Of a stretch of 64,000 nt of DNA, positions 18,195 through 27,151 are shown one piece after another. Source of the DNA: Robiginitomaculum sp. GTDB lineage: Bacteria > Pseudomonadota > Alphaproteobacteria > Caulobacterales > Maricaulaceae. Positions within the stretch are counted from its first letter, which is position 1. Every line of letters starts with the position of its first letter. A program made the translations under genes and the position numbers. Location of the stretch: positions 299,837 to 363,836 of the forward strand of contig NVWK01000001.1 of NCBI GenBank assembly GCA_002733605.1, given 5' to 3'. The notes beneath the pieces are model-generated. The model did no database searches. It saw nothing but the letters and a program-made list of their open reading frames with translations, and was not told the DNA's origin.

Positions 18195-19607
18195 ATGCGT
18201 TCACGTCTAGCTAAAATTGTTGCGACTGTCGGACCGGCAAGTGCCGCACCAGACAACCTAAAGCTCTTACACGAAGTTGGCGTCGATGCATTTCGCCTCA
18301 ATTTTTCCCACGGCAGTCATGAAGACCATGCCCGCTCTGTCAAAGCCATTCGCAGTGTTGAAAAAGCCTGCGGCAACCCCATTGCCATTATCGCCGATAT
18401 GCAAGGCCCGAAATTACGGGTTGGCCCATTTGAAGGCGGGCAGATCGAGTTACGTTATGGTGAAATTATAGACATTGAAATCAGCGAAGAATTAGGCAAA
18501 GACGGCCTTATCCGCCTGCCACACCCTGAATTACTCCCTGCCCTCACTCCCGGCAACGCCCTGAAATTCGATGATGGCAAGCTGATGGTCACCATCACAG
18601 ATGTCAACGCTTCCGGCCTTAAAGCCCGTGTAGACGTACCCGGTATTTTAAAAGACCGCAAAGGCGTCAACGTTATTGGCGCCGTTCTGCCCATGTCGGC
18701 GATGACCGAAAAAGACAAAATCGACATGAAGTTCGCCCTCTCACAAAAGGTTGATTTTATCGCCCTCTCCTTTGTGCAAACGGCTCAGGATGTGCGCGAT
18801 GCCCAAGCCATTATTAAAGGCAAAGCCCGACTGATCGTCAAAATAGAAAAACCATCCGCAGTTGATGATCTGGATGAAATTTTAGAACTTGCAGATGCCG
18901 CCATGGTTGCCCGTGGCGATCTGGGTGTAGAATTGGCCCTCGAACAAGTCCCTGCCGTACAACGGAAAATTATCGCAACGGCACGCGCCCTTGGTAAACC
19001 GGTGATTGTCGCCACCCATATGCTGGAAAGCATGATTGACGCCCCGACACCGACCCGTGCCGAAGCCTCGGATGTGGCCACCGCGATTTATCAAGGTGCA
19101 GACGCGGTCATGCTCAGCGCAGAAACTGCCGTTGGCCGCCACCCCGCCACAGCCGTCGCTATTATGGACCGCATAATTGGAGCAGCCGAAGCCGACCCAA
19201 CCTATCCCGACTATCACACACGCACCGAGCTAAACCCCCAAGCCACAATCAATGACGCGATCAGCCAATCTGTACGCGTCATCGCCGAGGTTTTGGACTG
19301 CAAAGCCATTTTGGGTTTTACCAATTCCGGTTCCACCGTTGACGGCATTGCCCGCGAACGGCCACCTTGCAAAATTATTGGCATGACCACTGACCCGCGC
19401 GTCGCAAGTTGCATGGCCCTCACATGGGGGGTTCAACCTGTTGTCATGGATGACCCGAAAAACTTTGATGACATGCTAAAAATGACCCAGAAAGTGGCCA
19501 AAGAAATCGGCGGCATTCCTGTGGGTAGTAAAGTTGTTATTTCTGCCGGCATTCCTTTCGGGCGCCCGGGCACAACGGATACCCTGAAAATCGCGACAAT
19601 CGACTAA
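18195..19607 (+). CDS. pyk: Pyruvate kinase
   Basis: Converts phosphoenolpyruvate and ADP to pyruvate and ATP, the last step of glycolysis. 470 residues. Visible: KIVATVGPAS, RLNFSHGSHEDH, ADMQGPKLRVG, KIEKPSAVDDLDEIL with the catalytic Lys, MVARGDLGVELALEQVP, the active-site/monovalent-cation region PTPTRAEASDVATAIYQGAD, and a C-terminal allosteric domain with NSGSTVDGIARERP. Start ATG after GAGGGG. The gene stands alone between the LysM lipoprotein and a DUF1304 gene. Confidence 0.97.
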   Translation: MRSRLAKIVATVGPASAAPDNLKLLHEVGVDAFRLNFSHGSHEDHARSVKAIRSVEKACGNPIAIIADMQGPKLRVGPFEGGQIELRYGEIIDIEISEELGKDGLIRLPHPELLPALTPGNALKFDDGKLMVTITDVNASGLKARVDVPGILKDRKGVNVIGAVLPMSAMTEKDKIDMKFALSQKVDFIALSFVQTAQDVRDAQAIIKGKARLIVKIEKPSAVDDLDEILELADAAMVARGDLGVELALEQVPAVQRKIIATARALGKPVIVATHMLESMIDAPTPTRAEASDVATAIYQGADAVMLSAETAVGRHPATAVAIMDRIIGAAEADPTYPDYHTRTELNPQATINDAISQSVRVIAEVLDCKAILGFTNSGSTVDGIARERPPCKIIGMTTDPRVASCMALTWGVQPVVMDDPKNFDDMLKMTQKVAKEIGGIPVGSKVVISAGIPFGRPGTTDTLKIATID

Positions 19608-19691
19608 TCCGGCACCCTCGCATATATCCCGTACATGTATTTGCCATTCTCAAGACCTTCTCCTATGATCTAAAAATACAGGGGAAGAAAT

Positions 19692-20054
19692 ATGAAACTA
19701 TTCGCAAACCTAGCCGTCGCATTTGTCGCCCTCTCCCATATCGGGTTTCTGGTTTTGGAAATGTTTTTGTGGAACACTCCGACCGGGCAAGAAATCTTCG
19801 GCATGACCCCGGAGGTTTCGGAAAGCTCGGCCGTGCTCGCAGCCAATCAGGGCCTTTATAACGGGTTTTTAGCTGCTGGCTTATTCTGGGGCCTTGTCTC
19901 GAAACGCACAGATATAAAAACCTTCTTTTTAGGATGTGTATTGGTCGCAGGCCTATTCGGCGGGGCTACAGCCAGCACAACAATTTTCTACACTCAGGCA
20001 GCACCTGCATTCATCGCAATGATACTGGTCGGGCTTACACACAAGAAAACCTAA
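19692..20054 (+). CDS. DUF1304 membrane protein
   Basis: 120 residues with four hydrophobic segments (about 5-27, 50-70, 78-95 and 98-115). The pattern NQGLYNGFLAAGLFWG is the hallmark of the DUF1304 family of small inner-membrane proteins, whose function is unknown. AGGGGAA precedes the ATG. Its last four bases overlap the end of the convergent dCache gene. Confidence 0.85.
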   Translation: MKLFANLAVAFVALSHIGFLVLEMFLWNTPTGQEIFGMTPEVSESSAVLAANQGLYNGFLAAGLFWGLVSKRTDIKTFFLGCVLVAGLFGGATASTTIFYTQAAPAFIAMILVGLTHKKT

Positions 20055-21208
20055 ACGGCTATTCTTCTGCCCGTTTTAATGCGCAGTAATAAATACTGCA
20101 AGATTGCAAACGTCACAACGAACAGCATCGCGACCATATAAAACAATATATAAGGCCTGAACGGTGCCCATAACTCGGCAGACTCCACCTCAGTGACCAC
20201 CGCCCAGCGTATACCATTGAAATCCATTGGTTTCGCCGCAGCCAACGTCGTTTTCCCGTTAAAATTTATGCCCTTACGCAACACGTCATGCCCTTGTAAC
20301 GCATCCCTGACAATATCCGTATCAACCGTACGCATCAATGCTGTATGTGCTTCCGACAACCGCGAATCATTGCGCATCAGCAAATCTTCACCCACCAGAT
20401 AGGTTTCCCCCGTATTTCCCAAACCAGACGCATATTGCAGTTTGGCATTAAAATTATCTGTCGGAACTTGTATCGCATACACCCCGATCACATCGCCTTC
20501 TTGGCTCAAAATTGGCCGGGCTAAAAAGGAGGCGGCGTCATCATTGCTTGGCGCGTACGGCAAAAAATCAACAAAACTGGACGCCTGTTCTTGGCTTGTA
20601 AAAGCCTCTCTAAAAACCTGTCCCAACCCGGAATTTTTATATTGGTCACCCTCGGCAGAAAAATTCAAACCAAAATCATCCTCTTTCTCGACGGAATAAA
20701 CCAGATCACCATCCGCGTTAAACAAAAACACGTCATAATATTCATGGTGTTCCTTAAAAGCTTTCAACACTTTATGCGCACGCGCATGCATTTTTTTGTA
20801 CGCCTGCACGGCGTCAGAACCAGTTTGCAAGTCAGCCTGCAAACCTTCCCCACCCCTTGCGTAAAGCCGCCGAATATCCTGCCGCTCTTGCCCGTCAAGC
20901 CGTGCCCAACATTCAAAAAGCGCCTCCGCAGTTGCATGGATACTTTCATGTGCAGCCCACAACCGCGTTTCCTGATCTTGTGACGTCATAAACCGGCTAA
21001 TCGCCGCCCTGCGAAGTTCTGTCACCGTCTCAAGCCTGCTTTCAATCGCCCGTTCTTCGTCTTTGAACACGCCGTAAAAATAGACACTTACGACCAACAG
21101 GGACAAAACCGTGAGCACCGACATCAGGGCCATTAGGCGTTTATTGAACGCTTTCGAGCGCAAAACATTGGCAATCGGGTCTTCCAAAATTATGGGTTTA
21201 AGGTTCAT
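20051..21208 (-). CDS. dCache sensor-like membrane protein without output domain
   Basis: 385 residues: short cytoplasmic N-terminus, membrane helix at about 27-47, a large periplasmic region of about 300 residues with PDC/dCache features (DVFLFNADGDLVYSVEKEDD, ARPILSQEGDVIGVYAIQV), a second membrane helix at about 352-374, then only about 10 residues (RIKTGRRIAV). Normal dCache proteins continue into HAMP, kinase, cyclase or chemotaxis signalling domains; here nothing follows. The start overlaps the TAXI gene end by four bases (ATGA), so the two are coupled. It probably senses a periplasmic ligand for a partner in the same membrane. Confidence 0.8.
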   Translation of the reverse strand: MNLKPIILEDPIANVLRSKAFNKRLMALMSVLTVLSLLVVSVYFYGVFKDEERAIESRLETVTELRRAAISRFMTSQDQETRLWAAHESIHATAEALFECWARLDGQERQDIRRLYARGGEGLQADLQTGSDAVQAYKKMHARAHKVLKAFKEHHEYYDVFLFNADGDLVYSVEKEDDFGLNFSAEGDQYKNSGLGQVFREAFTSQEQASSFVDFLPYAPSNDDAASFLARPILSQEGDVIGVYAIQVPTDNFNAKLQYASGLGNTGETYLVGEDLLMRNDSRLSEAHTALMRTVDTDIVRDALQGHDVLRKGINFNGKTTLAAAKPMDFNGIRWAVVTEVESAELWAPFRPYILFYMVAMLFVVTFAILQYLLLRIKTGRRIAV

Positions 21209-22497
21209 ATTCTCTTCCCCTTTCCCTTTCGCGTCCCTCGCCGTGTATGACGCTCGTCCACAATATCGATAATGGCATCATTAAGTTCGTCCCACGCAAA
21301 GGATAAAAACTCGAACCCTGTCGCACTGAGATTACCCTGCTCGGAATCTTTCAAAACCCGTGCAAACACATCCATCATCAAATTCCGGTAATGCCCCCTG
21401 ACAGGGGCCTCATCAAGAATCGCGCTATTGTAAATCTCGATCAATTCCCGGTTATAAGCATCAACCCGACCCTTCATTTTACGGTTATTGAGTTGAAATA
21501 AAAGCGACACCAGACCAGCCAAAATCGTCACATAAAACGCGAAAATTTCAACATTCTCTTGCAGGAATGATGGGTTGTCCCGTTCATAATATTTTGAAGC
21601 CCCAGCGTGGATAGGCAAAGCCGATTGGCCCAGATCAGACGGGTCGGCAAGAAAACCCGCGAGCGGAGAAAAATCGGAGAGCTCACGCCGATTTTCATAA
21701 ATCAATCGTGTGACCCGCTCTATCAAGTCCTTATCTACATTTTTTGTGCTGACCAGCAGGCGCTGAACCGTAGGGCTCGGCAAATCCACAGCCGGGACCG
21801 CCGGAAATCCCTGATAGGATCCTGCCGGAATTTCACCTTCGCGAATAGCAGGCTGATCCAGCCGCAAAGCTTCTGAATGATAAATAGGCAGTAATTTCAC
21901 CCCGCCCTTTTCAATCATATTGCGCAGAGCCATATTCCCCGGTGCACGCACCCTGAACACCCCATCCACAGCCCCCTGCGACAAAGCCCATTCAGACGCT
22001 TTCGAGGACATGGTCACCACATTAATGTCTTGCGCTGACAAACCGTAATGTTCTGCCAGAAAGAAAAATGACCGGTACTGCCCACTTGATTTACTCGGCA
22101 AAGCCATGGTCTTGCCCTTCAGATCGGATATGGAATTTATACCCACACCTTCGCGCACCAAAACCTGATAAGCATCCGGGTACAACATGGTAATCAGCCG
22201 TGTATCCGGCCCGGCTTTCGTATCCGCCTGAATGGTTGCCAACTGCAAAAGATTTTGCTGCAACATGCGATTATTTTGACCCGAGCCTCCAGTTTCTGCG
22301 ACGATAATATCGATCAAAGGGTCATATTTTTCTGCAAGTCTCGCAATCGCGCTGGCCATCGCATAAGCCTCGCCGCCTTCTGATCCCGCCCCGATCACCA
22401 GAACATGGTGCTTGCGCCGGTCAAGAAAGTGCAACCCGCCCGCAATCGAGAAGAAACCGACGCTCAACAGGCTAATAATAATAATTATGCGACTCAT
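21205..22497 (-). CDS. TAXI-family binding protein fused to a C-terminal membrane helix and cytoplasmic tail
   Basis: 430 residues. N-terminal helix (4-22), then a periplasmic TAXI/NMT1-type solute-binding domain at about 30-305 (AGSEGGEAYAMASAIARLAE, ETGGSGQNNRMLQQNLLQLA, LKGKTMALPSKSSGQYRSFF, GAVDGVFRVRAPG). A second helix at about 316-337 (FYVTILAGLVSLLFQLNN) leads to a cytoplasmic tail of about 90 residues. Classical TAXI proteins are free periplasmic components of TRAP transporters; no TRAP permease is present. The tail has no recognised domain. It lies 20 bases behind the antiporter gene and overlaps the dCache gene by four bases. Confidence 0.82.
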   Translation of the reverse strand: MSRIIIIISLLSVGFFSIAGGLHFLDRRKHHVLVIGAGSEGGEAYAMASAIARLAEKYDPLIDIIVAETGGSGQNNRMLQQNLLQLATIQADTKAGPDTRLITMLYPDAYQVLVREGVGINSISDLKGKTMALPSKSSGQYRSFFFLAEHYGLSAQDINVVTMSSKASEWALSQGAVDGVFRVRAPGNMALRNMIEKGGVKLLPIYHSEALRLDQPAIREGEIPAGSYQGFPAVPAVDLPSPTVQRLLVSTKNVDKDLIERVTRLIYENRRELSDFSPLAGFLADPSDLGQSALPIHAGASKYYERDNPSFLQENVEIFAFYVTILAGLVSLLFQLNNRKMKGRVDAYNRELIEIYNSAILDEAPVRGHYRNLMMDVFARVLKDSEQGNLSATGFEFLSFAWDELNDAIIDIVDERHTRRGTRKGKGKRI

Positions 22498-22517
22498 TTT
22501 TTGCCCCGTTCTCTAGA

Positions 22518-23789
22518 TCACAACAATTTTGGATCTACAACGCGTTGAACAAGTTTTTTCATGCTTAGCCCCTGAACAATAATAGAGAAAATAACCACAC
22601 CATAGGTCGCGGATAAAATGATCGGCTTTTCCGGCACATCCGGCATGGACAGCGCAAGCGCCACTGAAATACCGCCGCGAATCCCCCCCCATGTCAGCAC
22701 CGGAATAGCCCCTTTGGTGAAACTACTGAAAATGCCTAAAAATTTCATCGGGATCAGAACCGAAATAAACCGCGCCAGCAAAACAAGCGGAATGGAAAAA
22801 AGCACAATAAATGCGAATTTGCTGTTCATTGAAGAGCTAAGAATTAGAATTTCCAACCCGATCAGCAGGAAAAGCACCGAGTTCAAAATTTCGTCAATCA
22901 GTTCCCAAAACCCGAATAAATAGGTACGGGTTTTCTCGCTCATGGCAAATTCCGCCCCCTTATTGCCAATCAACAAGCCCGCAATCACCACGGATATAGG
23001 ACCGGACAAATGTAATCTTTGTGCAAGCGCATATGTGCCCGCAACAATGCCCAATGTAATGAGGATTTCAATTGCATGTTCATCAATCATGGCCATAGCT
23101 TTATAGGCCAGCCAGCCCGTAATGAGGCCAAGAACAGCCCCACCGCCAGCTTCTACAAAAAACAGCTCTGCAATATGGGCCGCATCCACATGTCCGCCCC
23201 CGTGCCCACTTCCGTACGCCACCGCCAAAACAATCGTGAAAACAACGACACCAACCCCGTCATTAAACAGGCTTTCGCCAGCAATTTTGGCTTCGAGTTG
23301 TGGCGGCATATTGACCGTCTTTAGTATGCTCATGACCGCAACCGGATCGGTTGGACTAATCAGTGCGCCGAAAACAAGTGCCCAGATAAAGGGAAGTTCC
23401 ACACCAAACACCTGCGCAAGCACGTAAAACCCGCTCCCGACAATCACAGTGGACATCAGCACACCCAGTGTCGCCATAAGACCAATGGCCCAGCGCCTTG
23501 ATTTCAAAAACGCCATATCCACATGCAAAGCCCCTGCAAACAGCAAGAAAGCCAACATGCCGTTCATAACGGTCGCATTAAAATCAATTTGGCCCACGGC
23601 TTGGGTAAAGGTATCCGTCAAGCCCAAACCGGGGAATACCACTTCCAGCACCAAAAGCACGATAGACGTGCCCAAGGCCATAATCAGCAATCCTATAGTA
23701 TGGGGCAATTTTATAAATGCGTGATTGACCCAGCCAAACAACGCCGATAAAGCCAGCATCATAGCCGCTATTTCAAACAAAGATAACAT
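22518..23789 (-). CDS. CPA1-family Na+(K+)/H+ antiporter
   Basis: 423 residues with about 12-13 hydrophobic segments. The ion-site signatures of CPA1/NhaP exchangers are present: [13 protein letters not shown] and [13 protein letters not shown] (the ND pair), plus the conserved [16 protein letters not shown]. It exchanges monovalent cations for protons across the inner membrane, for pH and salt control. There is no long cytoplasmic C-terminal domain. It is the first gene of a leftward operon with the TAXI-like and dCache-like proteins, an unusual pairing. Confidence 0.9.
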   Translation of the reverse strand: MLSLFEIAAMMLALSALFGWVNHAFIKLPHTIGLLIMALGTSIVLLVLEVVFPGLGLTDTFTQAVGQIDFNATVMNGMLAFLLFAGALHVDMAFLKSRRWAIGLMATLGVLMSTVIVGSGFYVLAQVFGVELPFIWALVFGALISPTDPVAVMSILKTVNMPPQLEAKIAGESLFNDGVGVVVFTIVLAVAYGSGHGGGHVDAAHIAELFFVEAGGGAVLGLITGWLAYKAMAMIDEHAIEILITLGIVAGTYALAQRLHLSGPISVVIAGLLIGNKGAEFAMSEKTRTYLFGFWELIDEILNSVLFLLIGLEILILSSSMNSKFAFIVLFSIPLVLLARFISVLIPMKFLGIFSSFTKGAIPVLTWGGIRGGISVALALSMPDVPEKPIILSATYGVVIFSIIVQGLSMKKLVQRVVDPKLL

Positions 23790-23878
23790 AGATTTCCCTC
23801 ACATGTTTTGAATGCTATATCAAATGAACACTCCGAGGAAAAGCGTTTAGGCATATTAATCGTTAAGGTATATTGACC

Positions 23879-24847
23879 ATGTTGAAAATTTTAACCTCTC
23901 CGATACTTACGCTCAGTTTTAGCGCTGTTCTCGGCCTGACGGCTTGCCAGCAAAACACCCCTACAAACAGCGTTAATACCTGTAATGTCAATATCTACGT
24001 ACTCGGCACGGCACAAGATGCAGGCAAGCCTCAAATCGGTCACCATATCGACACAGCCTGGCGGAACTCTGAACAAATCATCCCGGCCAGTTCTATCGCG
24101 GTCGCAGACAACACAGACAATAGCCGCTATTTATTCGATGCCACACCCGATATTAAAGCCCAGCTTTACGCATTGGATCAATTTAGTGGAGCGGGCGGGT
24201 TTCGCCTTGACGGTATTTTCCTGACCCATGGGCATATGGGCCATTATCTCGGCCTCGCCCAACTTGGACGCGAAGCGATGGGGGCAGATAACATGCCTGT
24301 CTTCGCAATGCCGAAAATGGCCTCGTTTTTAGAAAATAACGGCCCGTGGAGCCAATTGGTCGCCCTTAACAATATCAGCATCAAGCCCTTGGCCGATCAA
24401 CGCCCAGTGACCATAAACCCACGCATAAGCGTAACCCCGTTTCTCGTCCCGCACAGGGGCGAATATACGGAAACTGTGGGTTATCAGATCACAGGCCCCG
24501 GAAAATCCGCGATTTACCTCCCCGATATTGATGCGTGGCAAGATTGGGACGCTATGGGCACAAAACTGGAAGACGTGGTCGCCCAAAATGATCTGCTGTT
24601 TTTGGATGCGACTTTTTATAACGGGGATGAACTTCCGGGCCGGGATATGAGTGAAATTCCGCATCCAACCATGGTAGAAACCATGGAACGACTTCGTACG
24701 CTCTCCGTTGCGGATCGGGCAAAAGTGCGTTTCATTCACCTCAACCACTCAAACCCGACACATGATAAAAACACCAAGGCCTTTACAGATATTGAAAAAG
24801 CCGGCTACAAAATTGCCAAGACGGGTGAACAATACTGCCTAGATTAA
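23879..24847 (+). CDS. PqqB-like metallo-beta-lactamase-fold lipoprotein
   Basis: 322 residues from ATG 23879 (a TTG two codons earlier is possible). A lipoprotein signal ends LGLTAC with Cys23. The rest is an MBL fold of the PqqB-like subfamily: VLGTAQDAGKPQIG at the start, FLTHGHMGHYLG for the metal site, VPHRGEY, LPDIDAW, and a late HLNHSNP. The usual HxHxDH is HGHMGH, with Gly replacing the metal-binding Asp, a change common in this subgroup. No pqq biosynthesis genes are near, so a role in PQQ formation is unlikely; the substrate is unknown. Confidence 0.82.
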   Translation: MLKILTSPILTLSFSAVLGLTACQQNTPTNSVNTCNVNIYVLGTAQDAGKPQIGHHIDTAWRNSEQIIPASSIAVADNTDNSRYLFDATPDIKAQLYALDQFSGAGGFRLDGIFLTHGHMGHYLGLAQLGREAMGADNMPVFAMPKMASFLENNGPWSQLVALNNISIKPLADQRPVTINPRISVTPFLVPHRGEYTETVGYQITGPGKSAIYLPDIDAWQDWDAMGTKLEDVVAQNDLLFLDATFYNGDELPGRDMSEIPHPTMVETMERLRTLSVADRAKVRFIHLNHSNPTHDKNTKAFTDIEKAGYKIAKTGEQYCLD

Positions 24848-24857
24848 GCTCAAAACT

Positions 24858-25391
24858 CTAATCTGTGAAAACCTGTGGGCCCAAATTGTCCATAATTTCA
24901 CGTGCGTCATAAACATCATAAGCTGGCTGAACCTCTCCTTTTCCGAGAAGGATTTCCATGCCTGACGTGACTTTGGGGCCTTCCAGTGCGCGCGCAACGT
25001 CATTTATATTAATCGCCAGACCCACATTGGAATACGAGCCCCCCCTGTGCCGCCCACGATACCCATGACGATACCCGCTATGGCCCCCAAAGCCCACACC
25101 AACTGTTGTAGACACTGGCGAACGGCGCGGTTCATCATGATACACATCGCTCCCGATCACGCGGAAATAGTCATAGCCCTGTTCCAATGTCACTTCGGCA
25201 GCGCGTAGAAGGGCTAAATTGCGCGCCTCATCAGCGGAACGTCCGGTAAAATTCACCTGAAACCGGTCTTGCTCGATTTGCTGCGTCCCGAAACCAAGCC
25301 CACGGCCTTGCGCCGGCCCATAGGCCGTTGGCCCCGTCGCGCACGCGCTTAAAACAAGGCCCGCACACACAGAATAAAGAATGGTTTTCAT
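24858..25391 (-). CDS. Predicted lipoprotein, CC0125/CC1285-like
   Basis: 177 residues from ATG 25391 (GGAGGTG about nine bases upstream). The signal ends LVLSAC, with Cys17 as lipid site. The mature part has a conserved-looking block (QIEQDRFQVNFTGRSADEAR then LLRAAEVTLEQGYDYFRVIG) seen in small alphaproteobacterial lipoproteins of unknown function, a Gly/His/Arg-rich stretch around GHSGYRHGYRGRHRGGS that could bind metal or RNA, and a C-terminal tail. It converges with the MBL gene 10 bases away. Confidence 0.72.
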   Translation of the reverse strand: MKTILYSVCAGLVLSACATGPTAYGPAQGRGLGFGTQQIEQDRFQVNFTGRSADEARNLALLRAAEVTLEQGYDYFRVIGSDVYHDEPRRSPVSTTVGVGFGGHSGYRHGYRGRHRGGSYSNVGLAININDVARALEGPKVTSGMEILLGKGEVQPAYDVYDAREIMDNLGPQVFTD

Positions 25392-25471
25392 AACAAACAC
25401 CTCCGCTAAATTGGAATAGGCCAAGCCTAGACCAATTGGCGCAAAAGCAAAAATGACAATGCAGTTAGGTT

Positions 25472-25849
25472 CTACCCAGCCATACAGAACACATTGAGCT
25501 TGTTCCCGTCAAGATCACGGAAATACCCAGCATAAAATCCGCTGTCTCCACGTGGGCCAGCCGGCCCTTCGCAACTGGCGCCAAGTTCAAGCGCTTTGGC
25601 GTATATTTTATCAACCGTGCCTTTATCCGCAACACCGAGAGCCGTCATAGACCCATTGCCCACACTGGCGTCACCACCGTCATGAGGACGACAAATTGAA
25701 AATGCCGGTTGTCCAGGAGCAACGGCCCAGGCAATAAACTTACCCTCGTCTTCCATCATGCGCGCAGCCCCTAATTCACCCAACAGGGCATCATAAAAAG
25801 CCGCAGCCTCATCAAATTTATTTGACCCTACCATTTGATAACCAATCAT
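25472..25849 (-). CDS. VOC (glyoxalase/bleomycin-resistance) family protein
   Basis: 125 residues, one vicinal-oxygen-chelate module pair. It begins MIGYQMVGSNKFDEAAAFYD and ends with GYFRDLDGNKLNVF, the typical metal-ligand strand. ATG 25849 is preferred because GGAG lies six bases upstream; ATG 25861 and 25855 are in frame but poorly placed. Relatives include glyoxalase-like and resistance proteins of unknown substrate. A short palindrome precedes it. Confidence 0.85.
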   Translation of the reverse strand: MIGYQMVGSNKFDEAAAFYDALLGELGAARMMEDEGKFIAWAVAPGQPAFSICRPHDGGDASVGNGSMTALGVADKGTVDKIYAKALELGASCEGPAGPRGDSGFYAGYFRDLDGNKLNVFCMAG

Positions 25850-25869
25850 TTTCATCTCCATTTATTTTT

Positions 25870-25883
25870 CTGACAAACGTCAG
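25870..25883. promoter_or_regulatory. Inverted repeat CTGAC-N4-GTCAG
   Basis: Perfect 5-base arms around AAAC, 20 bases upstream of the VOC start, in the gap shared with the divergent TerB-like gene. It has the shape of a small-repressor operator; no regulator gene adjoins it. Confidence 0.3.
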
Positions 25884-25986
25884 TATAACTTGATTTTCCC
25901 CCACATCCTAATTTATATATGAACAGTGAGCCTGCATCTTTTGAGGTAGGCTATCTGTGGCACATTACAAAAATGGATATTTCCCC

Positions 25987-26430
25987 ATGACATCTAATTT
26001 CGACAAAACCGTATCTAAGCAACATGATTTCAGCGTTGATGAACTTCTAACCCCCCTCGCACTTGCCGTCATTATTGACAACAAGGTGCGCGATCCGGAA
26101 ATGCTGGAGTTTGTTTTACAAGCTGAAGGCCTACTGGTTTTGGCTGGCTATAAGGAACAAATCACCCATGAAAAAATCAAAAACTGGTTCACCCGAAACG
26201 AGGCTCTAATTAAAGAGGCCGTTCAGGGCCACAAGAAAAACACGTTCATTTTAAAATCGCTCACGCGCTATAAGGACAATGACCCCCTGATTGAGGCCAT
26301 GTATGACGCCATGCTGGCCATTTCCATATCAGACAAAGAATATCATGCAGACGAATCGGATTTAATTAAATCCGCCTCCAGCCTATGGGGCTATGTCCGC
26401 CCGCCCTTCAAAGTCATGCCCCGAGATTAA
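25987..26430 (+). CDS. TerB-like protein
   Basis: 147 residues from ATG 25987; a GTG at 25957 with GAGGTAGG upstream is an equally possible start and would give 157. All-helical, soluble. The C-terminal part YDAMLAISISDKEYHADESD followed by LIKSASSLWG matches the second half of TerB-type domains, which carry acidic metal-binding residues (here DKEYHADE). TerB proteins are linked to membrane-associated stress complexes; this one is alone, without other ter genes. It is followed five bases later by the LysE-family exporter. Confidence 0.65.
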   Translation: MTSNFDKTVSKQHDFSVDELLTPLALAVIIDNKVRDPEMLEFVLQAEGLLVLAGYKEQITHEKIKNWFTRNEALIKEAVQGHKKNTFILKSLTRYKDNDPLIEAMYDAMLAISISDKEYHADESDLIKSASSLWGYVRPPFKVMPRD

Positions 26431-26435
26431 CCCAT

Positions 26436-27077
26436 ATGGACACAACCCTTTTCACGAGTTTCGTCGGGATCGCATTTCTTGCCAGCATGACCCCTGGCCC
26501 CAACAATCTTTTGCTCATGTCCTCGGGCGCCATGTTTGGGCTTAAACGCACGATTCCACACATTTGCGGCGTATTTATCGGTTTTAACATCCTTATGCTC
26601 GCCGCCATTTTCGGACTTGATGTGGTTTTGTCAAAGCTCCCGTGGCTATTGACCGTTGTGAAAATTGTCGGGGCCGCATGGCTCGCATGGCTTGGGTTTA
26701 AATTCCTGCAAGCCGCTTTCAAAACACACAGCACGCAGGGCACAGAGAGCAAAAAACAAAAACCTGCCCGCGCCCGCCCGTTTAAATTCTACGAAGCCGC
26801 CCTGTTTCAATGGATAAACCCCAAAGCCCTTATCATGGCGGTCGCACTTGCTGGCGCTTATGTCGGCATCTCTGAGAACATTGCCCTACGCACCGCCCTC
26901 ATTTGCGGCACATTCCTAATCTTCGGCCTGCTGTCCGCAACCACTTGGGCCGTCGCGGGTAGCACTTTAAACCGCCTGATGTCTTCGGGACAATCCGCCA
27001 AAACCCTCAACATCATTATGGGCCTGCTTCTTATGGGCACCGCCGTCATGATTTTGATGACCAAAGCGCACGCTTAA
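26436..27077 (+). CDS. LysE/RhtB-family amino-acid exporter
   Basis: 213 residues, about six membrane helices. The N-terminus has the family motif FLASMTPGPNNLLLMSSGA followed by GLKRTIPHICG; FQWINPKALIMAV marks the middle. Members export lysine, homoserine, threonine, cysteine or similar. Substrate cannot be read from sequence. Starts five bases after the TerB-like stop, with only a weak ribosome site, suggesting coupling. A bidirectional terminator follows. Confidence 0.9.
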   Translation: MDTTLFTSFVGIAFLASMTPGPNNLLLMSSGAMFGLKRTIPHICGVFIGFNILMLAAIFGLDVVLSKLPWLLTVVKIVGAAWLAWLGFKFLQAAFKTHSTQGTESKKQKPARARPFKFYEAALFQWINPKALIMAVALAGAYVGISENIALRTALICGTFLIFGLLSATTWAVAGSTLNRLMSSGQSAKTLNIIMGLLLMGTAVMILMTKAHA

Positions 27078-27091
27078 CCTGATCCACATAC

Positions 27092-27125
27092 AAAAATGGG
27101 TCACGCATGCGCATGACCCATTTTT
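27092..27125. terminator. Bidirectional intrinsic terminator
   Basis: Arms AAAAATGGGTCA (27092-27103) and TGACCCATTTTT (27114-27125) form a 12-pair stem with a 10-base loop. A/T tracts on both sides let it work in both directions, between the convergent lysE-type gene and typA. Confidence 0.88.
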
Positions 27126-27151
27126 AAAATATCTATAAAATCAACAGCGCC

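Noticed and set aside
23879-24847. True PqqB of PQQ biosynthesis
   Set aside because: Lipoprotein signal, altered metal motif and no pqqA/C/D/E nearby.
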